Source: Salinigranum salinum (GTDB lineage Archaea > Halobacteriota > Halobacteria > Halobacteriales > Haloferacaceae). From it: DNA of 64,000 nt. Below, piece after piece: positions 56,019-64,000 of the stretch. The stretch spans positions 1,426,001 through 1,490,000 of the forward strand of contig NZ_VTOJ01000002.1 of NCBI RefSeq assembly GCF_009176545.1, in the 5' to 3' direction. Numbering within the stretch: the first letter of the stretch is position 1; each line of letters opens with the position of its first letter. The translations under genes and the position numbers were made by a program. The notes under the pieces are model-generated. The model was not told the origin of the DNA, made no database searches, and was given only the letters and a program-made list of their open reading frames with translations.

Positions 56019-56268
56019 ATTCGGGCGTCCGTCGCCGACGCTCGACGGAACGGGAAACAGGCGGAACAGCCGCCGGTTCGTATCATCCACTGGTGAACAG
56101 GTCACCGTCCTCCCGGCGACGGTCCTGCCTGCAGGTACCGGTACGCTCGAATCGGAGATAAGGATATGCGTCGAGTGAACGCACGAGGAGGAAATCCGGC
56201 TCAGACGCGACCGGGCTCGGTCATTCCGGCGTTCCGCTGTTCCGTCACTTCGTCGCTTCGTCGCTTCG

Positions 56269-56781
56269 TTACTTCGCGCGGAGCTGGCCGCGGATCTCTC
56301 CGGGCTGGTTGTCGACCGTGTGGACGTTCACGTAGTACGCGGCCGGGTTCGCGAGGAGGTCGGCCACGGTGACGCCGCTGGCGACGAGCTCGGGGTCGCT
56401 ATCGGAGATAGTCCCCGAGACGACGATGGGGTCCTGCGGAGTGCCGTCCTCACCGGCACCGGTCGGGGCAGAGAGAGGTGCGAAGTCGATCAGGGTGACG
56501 ACGATCCCACCCGTGGTCCCCCGCTCGCCGACGTGGATGTGCGCCTGCGTGACGTCCACGATGTTCTTCAGCGTCACCTCGTACGCGAGGTCGTCGCCGT
56601 CCGCGGTGAACGTCGCGGTGCCCGTCGCCCGTGAGCGGACCTTCGGCACCGTCTCGCCACTCGTCAGAGGCGCGAACAGGTCCGCACCTGCCTTGCCTCT
56701 CGCCGCCACGCCCGTGGAGAGGCTCGTGGCCGCGATCGTTCCGACACCGACCGTCTTCAGGAAGGTACGACGTGTACTCAT
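56269..56781 (-). CDS. Tat-exported CHRD-domain protein
   Basis: The 170-residue secreted protein has a Tat signal (STRRTFLKTVGVGTIAATSLSTGVA, residues 2-26). A CHRD domain follows (residues 35-170: LTSGETVPKVRSRATGTATFTADGDDLAYEVTLKNIVDVTQAHIHVGERGTTGGIVVTLIDF and ending AYYVNVHTVDNQPGEIRGQL). CHRD domains are extracellular and of unknown function; the AHIH and HT.xNQPGEIRGQ blocks are the family hallmarks. A TATA-like cgtttagga lies about 30 nt upstream. Confidence 0.92.
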   Translation of the reverse strand: MSTRRTFLKTVGVGTIAATSLSTGVAARGKAGADLFAPLTSGETVPKVRSRATGTATFTADGDDLAYEVTLKNIVDVTQAHIHVGERGTTGGIVVTLIDFAPLSAPTGAGEDGTPQDPIVVSGTISDSDPELVASGVTVADLLANPAAYYVNVHTVDNQPGEIRGQLRAK

Positions 56782-56923
56782 CGACCAGATGATGGGTGAC
56801 TGACGTCCTAAACGTATGCCAGAATCTCACCAGAAACCACGGGACACTGACGGGATACGGTCGACGACGGCCAGCGGTGTGGAGGTGACGACGAGAGCGC
56901 GCCGGGGTGCCGAGTGTCAGCGG

Positions 56924-59900
56924 TTACTCGTCCGGTGCGCCCCACTTGGCGACGCGCTTCGGGCGGTCGGTCACGGCGACGACGTCGATGTCGTCGTCGT
57001 GGTGGCGGCGGGCTTCGAGAGCCGCCTGTGCCGATGCGTGCGTCGAGAAGTACGTGACCTCCTCCTCGACGGCCACCTCGAGGGCGTCCCGGTTGCGCGA
57101 GACGATGAGGTCGACCTCACCACGGCGGATGGCCTCCTGGAACGCCTCGTCCGAGTCGAAGTTGACCAGCTCGTAGAACTCGGCGAACCCCTCCGTGAGC
57201 GCCTCTCCCTCGGACGAGTCGGGGGCAGGGAACTCCTCGGCGGAGAGATCGACGACAGCGGTGCCCTCCACAGGAATGGGTTTGCCGGTCGCGGACTGGG
57301 CCTTCTCGTACGCCTTGCCGAACGTCGACGCCGTCCCCATCACCTCGCCCGTCGACTTCATCTCCGGGCCGAGCCGGGGGTCGCTTCCTTCCAGCCGATC
57401 GAACGGGAGGACGACCTCCTTCACCGAGATCTGCTCGGGGATCTGTTCTTCGGCGTCGAGGTCGTCCAGGTCGTGGCCGGCCATCACCTTCGCCGCGAGC
57501 TTCGCGATGGGGACGCCCGTCGCCTTCGAGACGAACGGCACCGTCCGCGACGAGCGGGGGTTCGCCTCCAGCACGTAGACTTCGCCGTCTTTGACCGCGA
57601 GCTGGACGTTGAGCAGCCCGACGGTGTCGAGCGCCCGGGCGATGTCGAGGGCGACCTCGCGGACCCGGCTCATCACGTCGTCGTCGAGCGAGCGCGGCGG
57701 GATCAGGCAGGCGGAGTCGCCCGAGTGGACGCCCGCGCTCTCGACGTGCTCCATCACCCCGCCGATCAGCACGCGCTCGCCGTCCGCGACGGCGTCGACG
57801 TCGAGTTCGATCGCGTCGGCGAGGAACTCGTCGACGAGGATCGGCTTGTCGGGTGAGACGCGGACGGCCTCCTCGATGTAGTGCTCGAGTTCGGCGTCGG
57901 AGTGGACGACCCGCATCGCGCGGCCGCCGAGGACGTAGGAGGGACGGACGAGCACCGGGTAGCCGATATCGCGGGCGAGCTCGAGCGCTTCGGCCTCGGA
58001 GGTGGCGGAGCCACCTTCCGGCTGGGCGATGCCGAGGTCGTCCATCAGCCGGTTGAAGCGGTCGCGGTCCTCCGCGAGGTCCATCGCGTCGACGGAGGTG
58101 CCCATGATCTCGCAGTCGAGCCCGCGACGCTGGATCTCGGACTCGACCTCGTGGCCGATGTTGACCGAGGTCTGCCCGCCGAACTGGACCATCACGCCGT
58201 CGGCGTCCGTGGCCTCGACGACGTCGGCGACCTCTTCCGCGGTGATCGGCTCGAAGAAGAGGCCGTCGGAGGTGTCGTAATCCGTCGAGACCGTCTCGGG
58301 GTTGTTGTTGACGACGTGTGCGTCGATCCCCAGCTCGCGGAGGGCCTGGATCGCGTGGACGGAGCAGTAGTCGAACTCGACACCCTGGCCGATGCGGATC
58401 GGGCCGCCACCGACGACGACGACGCTCTCGACGTCGCGGTCGACGCGGAGTTCGCCGGCGGCGGCCGCACCCTCGAGCGGGCCCCGGGAGAACTCGGTCA
58501 ACCGCGAGGAGTAGTAGTACGGCGTCTGGGCGGCGAACTCGCCCGCGCAGGTGTCGACCTGTTTGTACGTCCGACCGGGAACCTGCGTCTCGACCTCGCC
58601 CACGGAGGAGCCGGTCGCGGTGGCGATGGAAGCGTTCGTGTGCCCGGCGATGGCAGCGGCGGTGAAGTCGCCGTCCTGTGCCGCCTCGACCGAGTCCGTG
58701 ACACGCTTGTACCGCTCGACGTACCACGTCTCGATGCCCGTCAGCTCCGCCACGTCGTCGACCGTGTAGCCACGGTCGAACGCCTCGAACATCGCGTACG
58801 CGCGGTCGGGCGTCGGTGCCTTGAGGAAGTCGGCTTCGAGTTCGGCGTCGCTCACTTCGGCCCAGTCGGCGGCGGGTTCGTACTCGGAGGAGCGAAGCGC
58901 CTTCAACAGCGACTCCTCGAACGTCCGGCCGATGGCCATCGCCTCGCCCGTCGACTTCATCGCCGTGCCGAGCGTGAAGTCGACGTCGTCGAACTTGTCC
59001 TTGGGCCATCTCGGGACCTTCGTGACGACGTAGTCGATGGCGGGCTCGAACGCCGCGGTCGTCTCGCCGGTGATCTCGTTGTCGATCTCGTGGAGCCGTT
59101 TGCCGAGCGCGACCTTCGCCGTGACGCGGGCGATCGGGTACCCCGTCGCCTTCGACGCCAGCGCCGACGACCGCGAGACGCGTGGGTTCACCTCGACGAC
59201 GCGGTACTCGCCGCCGGGGGTGCCGTCGTCGCGCCACGCGAACTGGATGTTACAGCCACCCTGGATACCCAGCTCGCGAATGACCTCGAGCGCGGCGTCG
59301 CGCATCTCCTGGTGGCCGTCGTCGGGGATCACCTGCGAGGGGGTGACGACGATGGATTCGCCCGTGTGGATGCCCATCGGGTCGATGTTCTCCATGTTGC
59401 AGATGATGATACAGGAGTCGTCGGCGTCGCGCATCACCTCGTACTCGAGTTCGACCCACCCGGAGATGGACTCCGTGATCAGCACCTCGTTGTTGCGCGA
59501 CAGCCGCAGCCCCTTGCGGACACGCTCGCGCAGTTCCTCGAAGTTGTCGACGACGCCCGACCCCGATCCACCGAGCGTGTACGTCGTGCGGGCGATCACG
59601 GGAAGGCCGCCGACTTCCTCGACCGCGGCGTCGATCTTCGCCGTGAGCGCCTCGCGGTCGTAGTCGGTGACGGACTCGCCCTCGTCCAGCGTGATCGTCG
59701 TCGACCGGGGGACCGGCTGACCGATCTTCCGCATGCGCTTCCGAAAGAGGTCGCGGTCCTCCGTCGCGTAGATCGTCTCCAGCGGCGTCCCCATGATCTC
59801 GACGTCGTACTCGTCGAGGACGCCCGCCTCGGCGAGTTCGGCCGTCACGTTCAGCCCCGTCTGTCCGCCGAGTCCGGCGATGACACCGTCGGGGTTCTCC

Positions 59901-60163
59901 TTCCGAATGACCTCCGTGATGGCTTCGACCGTGATCGGTTCGATGTACACCCGGTCGGCCATCTCGGGGTCGGTCATGATGGTCGCGGGGTTGGAGTTGA
60001 CGAGGACCACTCGTGCGCCCTCCTCCTGGAGTGCGCGGCAGGCCTGTGCGCCGGAGTAGTCGAACTCCGCGGCCTGGCCGATCTGGATCGGACCGCTCCC
60101 GATGAGCAGGATCGTTCTGTGCTCCGAGTCCGCCTCGGACGCCGCCGGTGGCTCGTCGCTCAT
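56924..60163 (-). CDS. carB: Carbamoyl-phosphate synthase large subunit
   Basis: CarB makes carbamoyl phosphate from bicarbonate, ATP and ammonia for arginine and pyrimidine synthesis. At 1079 residues it is complete: two ATP-grasp halves (first begins RTILLIGSGPIQIGQAAEFDYSGAQACRALQEEGARVVLVNSNPATIMTDPEMADRVY; second VVVVGGGPIRIGQGVEFDYCSVHAIQALRELGIDAHVVNNNPETVSTDYDTSD), each with a NPRVSRSSALASKATGYPIA-like block, then a C-terminal MGS-fold allosteric domain. carA is not in the window. The promoter has an operator-like inverted repeat upstream of its TATA. Confidence 0.98.
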   Translation of the reverse strand: MSDEPPAASEADSEHRTILLIGSGPIQIGQAAEFDYSGAQACRALQEEGARVVLVNSNPATIMTDPEMADRVYIEPITVEAITEVIRKENPDGVIAGLGGQTGLNVTAELAEAGVLDEYDVEIMGTPLETIYATEDRDLFRKRMRKIGQPVPRSTTITLDEGESVTDYDREALTAKIDAAVEEVGGLPVIARTTYTLGGSGSGVVDNFEELRERVRKGLRLSRNNEVLITESISGWVELEYEVMRDADDSCIIICNMENIDPMGIHTGESIVVTPSQVIPDDGHQEMRDAALEVIRELGIQGGCNIQFAWRDDGTPGGEYRVVEVNPRVSRSSALASKATGYPIARVTAKVALGKRLHEIDNEITGETTAAFEPAIDYVVTKVPRWPKDKFDDVDFTLGTAMKSTGEAMAIGRTFEESLLKALRSSEYEPAADWAEVSDAELEADFLKAPTPDRAYAMFEAFDRGYTVDDVAELTGIETWYVERYKRVTDSVEAAQDGDFTAAAIAGHTNASIATATGSSVGEVETQVPGRTYKQVDTCAGEFAAQTPYYYSSRLTEFSRGPLEGAAAAGELRVDRDVESVVVVGGGPIRIGQGVEFDYCSVHAIQALRELGIDAHVVNNNPETVSTDYDTSDGLFFEPITAEEVADVVEATDADGVMVQFGGQTSVNIGHEVESEIQRRGLDCEIMGTSVDAMDLAEDRDRFNRLMDDLGIAQPEGGSATSEAEALELARDIGYPVLVRPSYVLGGRAMRVVHSDAELEHYIEEAVRVSPDKPILVDEFLADAIELDVDAVADGERVLIGGVMEHVESAGVHSGDSACLIPPRSLDDDVMSRVREVALDIARALDTVGLLNVQLAVKDGEVYVLEANPRSSRTVPFVSKATGVPIAKLAAKVMAGHDLDDLDAEEQIPEQISVKEVVLPFDRLEGSDPRLGPEMKSTGEVMGTASTFGKAYEKAQSATGKPIPVEGTAVVDLSAEEFPAPDSSEGEALTEGFAEFYELVNFDSDEAFQEAIRRGEVDLIVSRNRDALEVAVEEEVTYFSTHASAQAALEARRHHDDDIDVVAVTDRPKRVAKWGAPDE

Positions 60164-60189
60164 TATCAGGTCGGAGCCGGTTCATCGTA

Positions 60190-60234
60190 ATAAGCGCGAC
60201 GAAATGTTTCGAGAAGCGCAACGGTGCTTCGAAA
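60190..60234 (-). promoter_or_regulatory. carB promoter with imperfect 9-bp inverted repeat
   Basis: A TATA-like gcttattac (minus strand, about 60191-60199) lies roughly 30 nt before the carB ATG. Directly upstream, tttcgagaagc (60207-60217) and gcttcgaaa (60226-60234) form an inverted repeat with an 8-base spacer, one arm carrying one extra G. The position suits an operator. Confidence 0.5.
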
Positions 60235-60327
60235 TTCGTAACCGTTTAAGAACGGTCGGGCTCGCTCGGCAGAGCACGCGCCGGAGCGGCGGCTCTCCGG
60301 TCGGACGGGCGAGGGCTCGCGGGCTGT

Positions 60328-60543
60328 CTACGAGGACGAGGAGAGACGGTACCGGTACGGACTCTCCCGGAGGACCTCCACTTCTCCCCGTTGGGCCCAG
60401 CGCCCGAGGACGGTCGCGACTCTGTGGGCGCTCTCGAACTCGTCGGGCTCGTCGAGGAGCGACAGGATCTCGCGCGCGGTGAGCGGCTCGTCGGCCTCGG
60501 AGAGCACACCCCTGAGGGGTTCGAAGTCCGTCTGGGGCTGCAT
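60328..60543 (-). CDS. Small winged-helix-like haloarchaeal protein
   Basis: The 71-residue protein begins MQPQTDFEPLRGVLSEADEPLTAREILSLLDEPDEFESAHRVATVLGRWAQRGEVEVLRESPYRYRLS. The pattern (LTAREIL helix, SAHRVATVLGRWAQRGEVEVL recognition helix and wing, PYRYRL strand) is a winged helix-turn-helix. It may be a small DNA-binding or protein-protein module. ATG 60543 is preferred over GTG 60564. It is near carB on the same strand but has its own TATA-like sequence (acgctaag). Confidence 0.75.
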   Translation of the reverse strand: MQPQTDFEPLRGVLSEADEPLTAREILSLLDEPDEFESAHRVATVLGRWAQRGEVEVLRESPYRYRLSSSS

Positions 60544-60606
60544 CGTCACGTCATACGTACACACGGGGACGACTTAGCGTTCAGTGAGACGGGAGTCGGA
60601 CAACCG

Positions 60607-61140
60607 TCAGACGAAGACGTCCTCCTCGGAGAGGTCGCGCTGGGCGCGGTACTGGTCGACGAACGTCGAAACGTCGAAATCCAGCATTTGCGCCTCGAAC
60701 TCCTCGAGGAGCGAGTCGTCTTCCGCGTGACTGACGGCGTGTTCCATCAGTTCGACGACGAGTTCGACGACGATCTCGTGGAGTCGACGGGCGTCGAAGT
60801 CGGTCACCCAGACGATCCCACAGCCGACCTCGCCGTCGTCGCTGACGTCGGCGGTGGCGACGGAGTCGGGGAACTCCTCGGTGACGATTCCCATCAGGTG
60901 CGGCGTGCCGAACTCGGGCATCTCCTCGCTCGTGGTCTCGATCGCCTCGCGCAGGACCTCGACGAGGAACGCCGGCAGGAACCGTTCCGGCGGGTGGACG
61001 TCCATCACCGTGGCGTGCGTGTCGCCGCAGGGACAGTCGAACTCGCGCATCCCCAGGTCGATGGTCCGGACGCGCCGCGTCCGTCCACAGGGGAGGTCGA
61101 GTTCCGCCCCGCGACCGCCGGGGACGCGCGGGTCGGTCAT
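60607..61140 (-). CDS. Conserved haloarchaeal protein (DUF5815-like)
   Basis: The 177-residue protein begins MTDPRVPGGRGAELDLPCGRTRRVRTIDLGMREFDCPCGDTHATVMDVHPPERFLP, with an intact C..CPCG..H metal-site-like pattern. It continues FLVEVLREAIETTSEEMPEFGTPHLMGIVTEEFPDSVATADVSDDGEVGCGIVWVTDFDARRLHEIVVELVVELMEHAVSHAE. It matches a haloarchaeal family I believe is DUF5815 (number from memory); function is unknown. It is not obviously linked to the smaller gene downstream. Confidence 0.78.
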   Translation of the reverse strand: MTDPRVPGGRGAELDLPCGRTRRVRTIDLGMREFDCPCGDTHATVMDVHPPERFLPAFLVEVLREAIETTSEEMPEFGTPHLMGIVTEEFPDSVATADVSDDGEVGCGIVWVTDFDARRLHEIVVELVVELMEHAVSHAEDDSLLEEFEAQMLDFDVSTFVDQYRAQRDLSEEDVFV

Positions 61141-61290
61141 ACGCGACGTTGGGTGCGTCGTCGTTTAAACGTCGCGCTCTCGGGCGCTCGGCGGAGGGCA
61201 GGGAGAAACGAGAGACGCGAGGGGAGGTTCCGTGGTCGGGGAGCGAGGCGACGGGTCGGGCGTCGGGGACGGTAAACGAGGGGTGCTCGC

Positions 61291-61542
61291 TCAGGCGTTC
61301 GCAGTGACGTACAGGAGGGGGCCGACGACCACGAGCACGATGCCGAGGAAGAGGTAGTGTGTCGGGACGAGCGCCTGCGGCGTCAGGAGGAAGACGACGC
61401 CGAAGGCGATGACGTGCAGCGACAGCAGTTTCTGCGACTTCAGCGGCACGATCGAGAGCGCCCCGAGGACGAAGACGAGCAACAGCGCCTGCCCAACGTT
61501 GTAGTTGAGCAGGAAACTGTCGATGAGCTGGAGCGGAACCAT
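61291..61542 (-). CDS. Small membrane protein, 83 residues
   Basis: The 83-residue protein has three hydrophobic segments (LNYNVGQALLLVFVLGALSIVPL, SLHVIAFGVVFLLTPQALVPTHYLFLGIVLVVVGPLLYVTANA). ATG 61542 gives MVPLQLIDSF. It is encoded downstream of, and on the same strand as, another 83-residue membrane protein, 136 bp apart. Both seem restricted to haloarchaea. Function unknown. Confidence 0.7.
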   Translation of the reverse strand: MVPLQLIDSFLLNYNVGQALLLVFVLGALSIVPLKSQKLLSLHVIAFGVVFLLTPQALVPTHYLFLGIVLVVVGPLLYVTANA

Positions 61543-61678
61543 GCGTTCAGGTCCGAACGAATCGGCAATGAAAGTTCCGTTCTTCGGTCCAGACGGGTGC
61601 CGGCCGGTCCACGTCGACGCGAAGCCGGGGGGCGAACAGGCGACTGTCGGAGCCGATCGCTCCACGGGGGCCGTCGAC

Positions 61679-61930
61679 TCAGCGGTCGATCGGGCCGGTG
61701 AGTTCCAGCGGGCGGATCCAGCCGTACCAGACGAGGAAGATCATGCCGGCGTAGCCGAGCACGAAGACGACGGTGCCGACGTTGGCGTAGCCGGCCTCCC
61801 CGAGGAACCGGCGGGCCAGCCCCGGGAGGACGATGCCGGTCACGACGACGACGAGCAGGAGGAGTTTGTCGCGGGTGAAGAAGCTCCCCTCGTCGTCCGC
61901 GCTGTCCACGCCGTCGACGCTGTCTGCCAT
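61679..61930 (-). CDS. Small two-TM membrane protein, 83 residues
   Basis: The 83-residue protein MADSVDGVDSADDEGSFFTRDKLLLLVVVVTGIVLPGLARRFLGEAGYANVGTVVFVLGYAGMIFLVWYGWIRPLELTGPIDR has an acidic start and two transmembrane helices. It resembles haloarchaeal DUF5822-type proteins (name from memory). It diverges from the acetyltransferase gene. ATG 61930 is used; longer in-frame starts would overlap the plus-strand gene. Confidence 0.75.
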   Translation of the reverse strand: MADSVDGVDSADDEGSFFTRDKLLLLVVVVTGIVLPGLARRFLGEAGYANVGTVVFVLGYAGMIFLVWYGWIRPLELTGPIDR

Positions 61931-62018
61931 ACACGAGGTCGGAGCCGAACGAACCTGAATGCCTCGGTCTCGTCGACGGGTCGGGAGAGCTTTCGTCGTG
62001 GGCGTGCTCTCCGTGGCC

Positions 62019-63350
62019 ATGTCCCTGGCGTACCGTGTCGTCCCCGACGACGACGACCACCGGACGGCCTACCGCCGACTCCTCCAGTACGCGTTCGCCC
62101 CGGAGCGAGGTCCCGACTGGGACGACGAGCCGCGCGAACAGCCGGACGAGTTCGAACCACGAGGACTGTACGACCGACCGACCGACGAGGCGACAGCCAC
62201 CGCGACGACGGAATCGACCGATGGTCGCCCGCCCGCGGCCGACCCTGCGACCGTCGACGCGACCGCTCTCGTCGTCTGCGGCGGGCTGGTCGACTTCCGG
62301 ATGCGCGTTCGCGGCGCGTGGCGACCGGTCGGCGGCGTCACGGCGGTCGCGTCACCGCCGGAACGACGCCGTCGCGGCCACGTCGGGACCCTCCTCGACG
62401 GGATGCACGACGAGCTCCGACGACGCGGTGTCGCGTTCGCCGCGCTGTGGCCCTTCTCACACCCGTTCTACCGGCGGTTCGGCTACGGCCGGACGAACGA
62501 CTACGTCGTCCACGAGTTTCCGCCGGACGCCCTCGACGCACCGGCGGCGACGCCGAGCGAGGCGGGGACGGTCCGTCGGCTCTCGGCCGACGACGCCGAC
62601 GACGTCGACGCCCTCTCCGTCCTGCACGAGAAGAGTGCGACCGAACCGCTCGCGCTCCGGCGGTCGGCCGACTGGTGGCGGCTCCGGATCTTCCGCACCT
62701 GGACCGGCGAACGATTCGTCTACGGCTGGGAGGACGACGCCGGCGTGCTCCGCTCGTATCTCGCTTACCGGTTCGAAGAGCCCGACGAGACCGACGGACA
62801 CCGGCTCGCCGTCGACTACTGGGGAGCCACCGACGAGGAGGGAGTCAGACAGCTCCTCGCGTTCCTCCGCAACCACGACTCGCAGGTCGCGACCGTGAGA
62901 CTCCTCGCGGGCGACGCGACCCTCCTCGACCGGGTCACGGACCCCGACGAGATCGAGACGCGCGTGAAACCGGGACCGATGGTTCGCGTGGTCGACGTGG
63001 AGACGGCACTGTCGGGACTGGCGACCCCTGCCGTCGACGAACGCGTCGTACTCGACGTGCGCGACACGCGTCACGACTGGAACGACGGGGCGTTCGAGGT
63101 CGGGACCGTCGAGGGGCGGACGACGTGCCGTCGAGTCGACATCGATGCGAGCGGGACCGGAGACGAGGGCGGGGTGGTCGAGACGGTCACGATCGACGCC
63201 GAGGCGCTCTCACAGGTGGCCGTCGGTGCCCGGTCGGCGACGGCACTCGCGACCCTCGGTCGCGTCGAGGGGACCGACGACGGGGTGACGCGGCTCGACG
63301 CACTCCTGCCGAGAGCGACGCCGGAGCCGTACCTCAGGGAGTGGTTCTGA
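62019..63350 (+). CDS. Eis-like GNAT acetyltransferase with SCP2-like C-terminus
   Basis: This 443-residue protein has an N-terminal GNAT domain (VDFRMRVRGAWRPVGGVTAVASPPERRRRGHVGTLLDGMHDELRRRGVAFAALWPFSHPFYRRFGYG). RRRGHVG is the acetyl-CoA-binding loop and WPFSHPFYRRFGYG is the family signature. The second GNAT-like region includes SYLAYRFEEPDETDGHRLAVDYWGATDEEG. The C-terminal 110 residues resemble the sterol-carrier domain of Eis. Substrate unknown. ATG 62019 (MSLAYRVVP) is preferred to ATG 61959, whose first 20 residues are basic and hydrophobic. Confidence 0.88.
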   Translation: MSLAYRVVPDDDDHRTAYRRLLQYAFAPERGPDWDDEPREQPDEFEPRGLYDRPTDEATATATTESTDGRPPAADPATVDATALVVCGGLVDFRMRVRGAWRPVGGVTAVASPPERRRRGHVGTLLDGMHDELRRRGVAFAALWPFSHPFYRRFGYGRTNDYVVHEFPPDALDAPAATPSEAGTVRRLSADDADDVDALSVLHEKSATEPLALRRSADWWRLRIFRTWTGERFVYGWEDDAGVLRSYLAYRFEEPDETDGHRLAVDYWGATDEEGVRQLLAFLRNHDSQVATVRLLAGDATLLDRVTDPDEIETRVKPGPMVRVVDVETALSGLATPAVDERVVLDVRDTRHDWNDGAFEVGTVEGRTTCRRVDIDASGTGDEGGVVETVTIDAEALSQVAVGARSATALATLGRVEGTDDGVTRLDALLPRATPEPYLREWF

Positions 63351-63402
63351 GTCCGGAAGATGGATCCGTGGTCGGTCGTTCACGGCGACCACGGAAGCCG
63401 TC

Positions 63403-63909
63403 TCAGAGCGGCCGTTCGAGGTGGCCCGGAGTCGGTGACTCCCCACAGTCCTCGCCGGGCGACTGACCGACGTCCTGTTCGACCGCGACGAGTCGGACGT
63501 CGTCGGCCGTCACGAGGTACTGCGCTCGCGTGCCGGCGCCGTCGGCGGACAGGCCACAGTCGAACGACATGCTGTAGCCGACCGTGACGTCGACGATCAC
63601 GCCCGAGGTGTTTCGTTCCCGGATCTCGTACTCGGCGGGCCGCAGAATGCCGAAGCTCAGGTCCGTGAGTCCCGTCCAGTCGGCTGTGGCGTTCCGGATT
63701 CGGGCCTTCTCGGCCGCGATCGCCCGCTCGCCGGCCGACTCGTTCGAGATCGACGGCGTGGCGGCGGTCGTCGGGTCGGGCGTCGTGGTCGTGGTTCCCG
63801 TCGAATCCGTCGTCGCACCCGGACTCGCGGGCGATCGATCGACGACAGAGCCAGTGCAGCCGGCGAGCGCGAGGAGCGCGACGACGAACACGAGAGCGAA
63901 TCGGGTCAC
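63403..63909 (-). CDS. Haloarchaeal lipoprotein of unknown function
   Basis: The 168-residue protein starts at GTG 63909 and has a Sec-type signal with lipobox (MTRFALVFVVALLALAGC), then a Thr/Pro/Ser-rich linker. About 100 residues of extracytoplasmic domain follow, with a DLSFGILRPAEYEIRERNTSGVIVDVTVGYSMSFDCGLSADGAGTRAQYLVTADDVRLVAV pattern that looks all-beta. The family is not recognised. An in-frame GTG at 63936 would add 9 residues and mask the signal. Confidence 0.75.
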   Translation of the reverse strand: MTRFALVFVVALLALAGCTGSVVDRSPASPGATTDSTGTTTTTPDPTTAATPSISNESAGERAIAAEKARIRNATADWTGLTDLSFGILRPAEYEIRERNTSGVIVDVTVGYSMSFDCGLSADGAGTRAQYLVTADDVRLVAVEQDVGQSPGEDCGESPTPGHLERPL

Positions 63910-64000
63910 GGTCGCCCGATCGGCTGCCCGGCACAAAGACGGGACGGAGACTACAACGGTCGTCGAACCGTCGGGGCGTCGGACGGTCGAGTGGATCGGC

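Noticed and set aside
57881..60190. Plus-strand frame of 769 codons opposite carB
   Set aside because: Long open frame only because carB is GC-rich; carB itself is certain.

Overview
The window is chromosomal DNA from a halophilic archaeon (class Halobacteria). The evidence is a very high G+C content, strongly acidic proteins rich in Asp, Glu and Val, many leaderless genes with a TATA-like box about 25-30 nt before the start codon, Tat-type secretion signals, and archaeal markers (ribosomal protein S8e, TFS, RadB, NurA/HerA, a Cdc48-type ATPase and an archaeal NAD kinase). I cannot name the genus. No rRNA, tRNA, CRISPR array, insertion sequence or integrase is visible. All family assignments come from reading motifs by eye, with no database search.

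Layout. 1-2.6 kb: a zinc-ribbon coiled-coil protein cut by the window edge, an acidic protein, transcription factor S and a UspA protein. 2.9-5.3 kb: two membrane proteins and an alpha/beta hydrolase on the minus strand. 5.4-10.1 kb: PspA, a GCS2-like ligase, an F420-type LLM oxidoreductase and a membrane protein. 10.1-15.7 kb (minus): a small membrane protein, the DgcN/DgcA D-glutamate catabolic pair, a Vms1/aRF1-like peptidyl-tRNA hydrolase, two small haloarchaeal proteins and a quinone oxidoreductase. 15.9-24.6 kb (plus): DUF2071, MoaB, IlvD, an amidohydrolase, a CBS-HPF fusion and a DUF4013 membrane protein. 24.6-31 kb: RadB, UspA, an RNase H-fold protein, LarC with a very long His/Asp insert, and Cdc48.

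31.3-46.3 kb is a phosphate-acquisition island of about 15 kb. It has two complete Pst ABC transporters arranged tail to tail: pstS-C-A-B followed by an AbrB-PhoU fusion on plus, and pstS-C-A-B followed by two tandem PhoU genes on minus. A second AbrB-PhoU fusion is divergent from the second pstS, and a coiled-coil protein sits in the middle. An eight-base motif, GATATATA, very improbable at this base composition, occurs four times, each time in a non-coding stretch next to a gene of this island. It is a candidate regulatory element.

46.4-64 kb: S8e, a DUF2240 gene pair, a HAD phosphatase, a DUF488-like protein, the NurA/HerA end-resection pair with a small opposing gene between them, UspA, a KaiC-like ATPase, NAD kinase, a secreted CHRD protein, CarB, several small haloarchaeal proteins, an Eis-like acetyltransferase and a lipoprotein.

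Most genes are ordinary housekeeping genes. The parts most worth a second look are the phosphate island and its cis elements, the His-rich metal-handling proteins (LarC, MoaB), the 20-bp TrmB-like palindrome in front of a uspA gene, the DgcN/DgcA operon, and a few orphan promoters and gene remnants.
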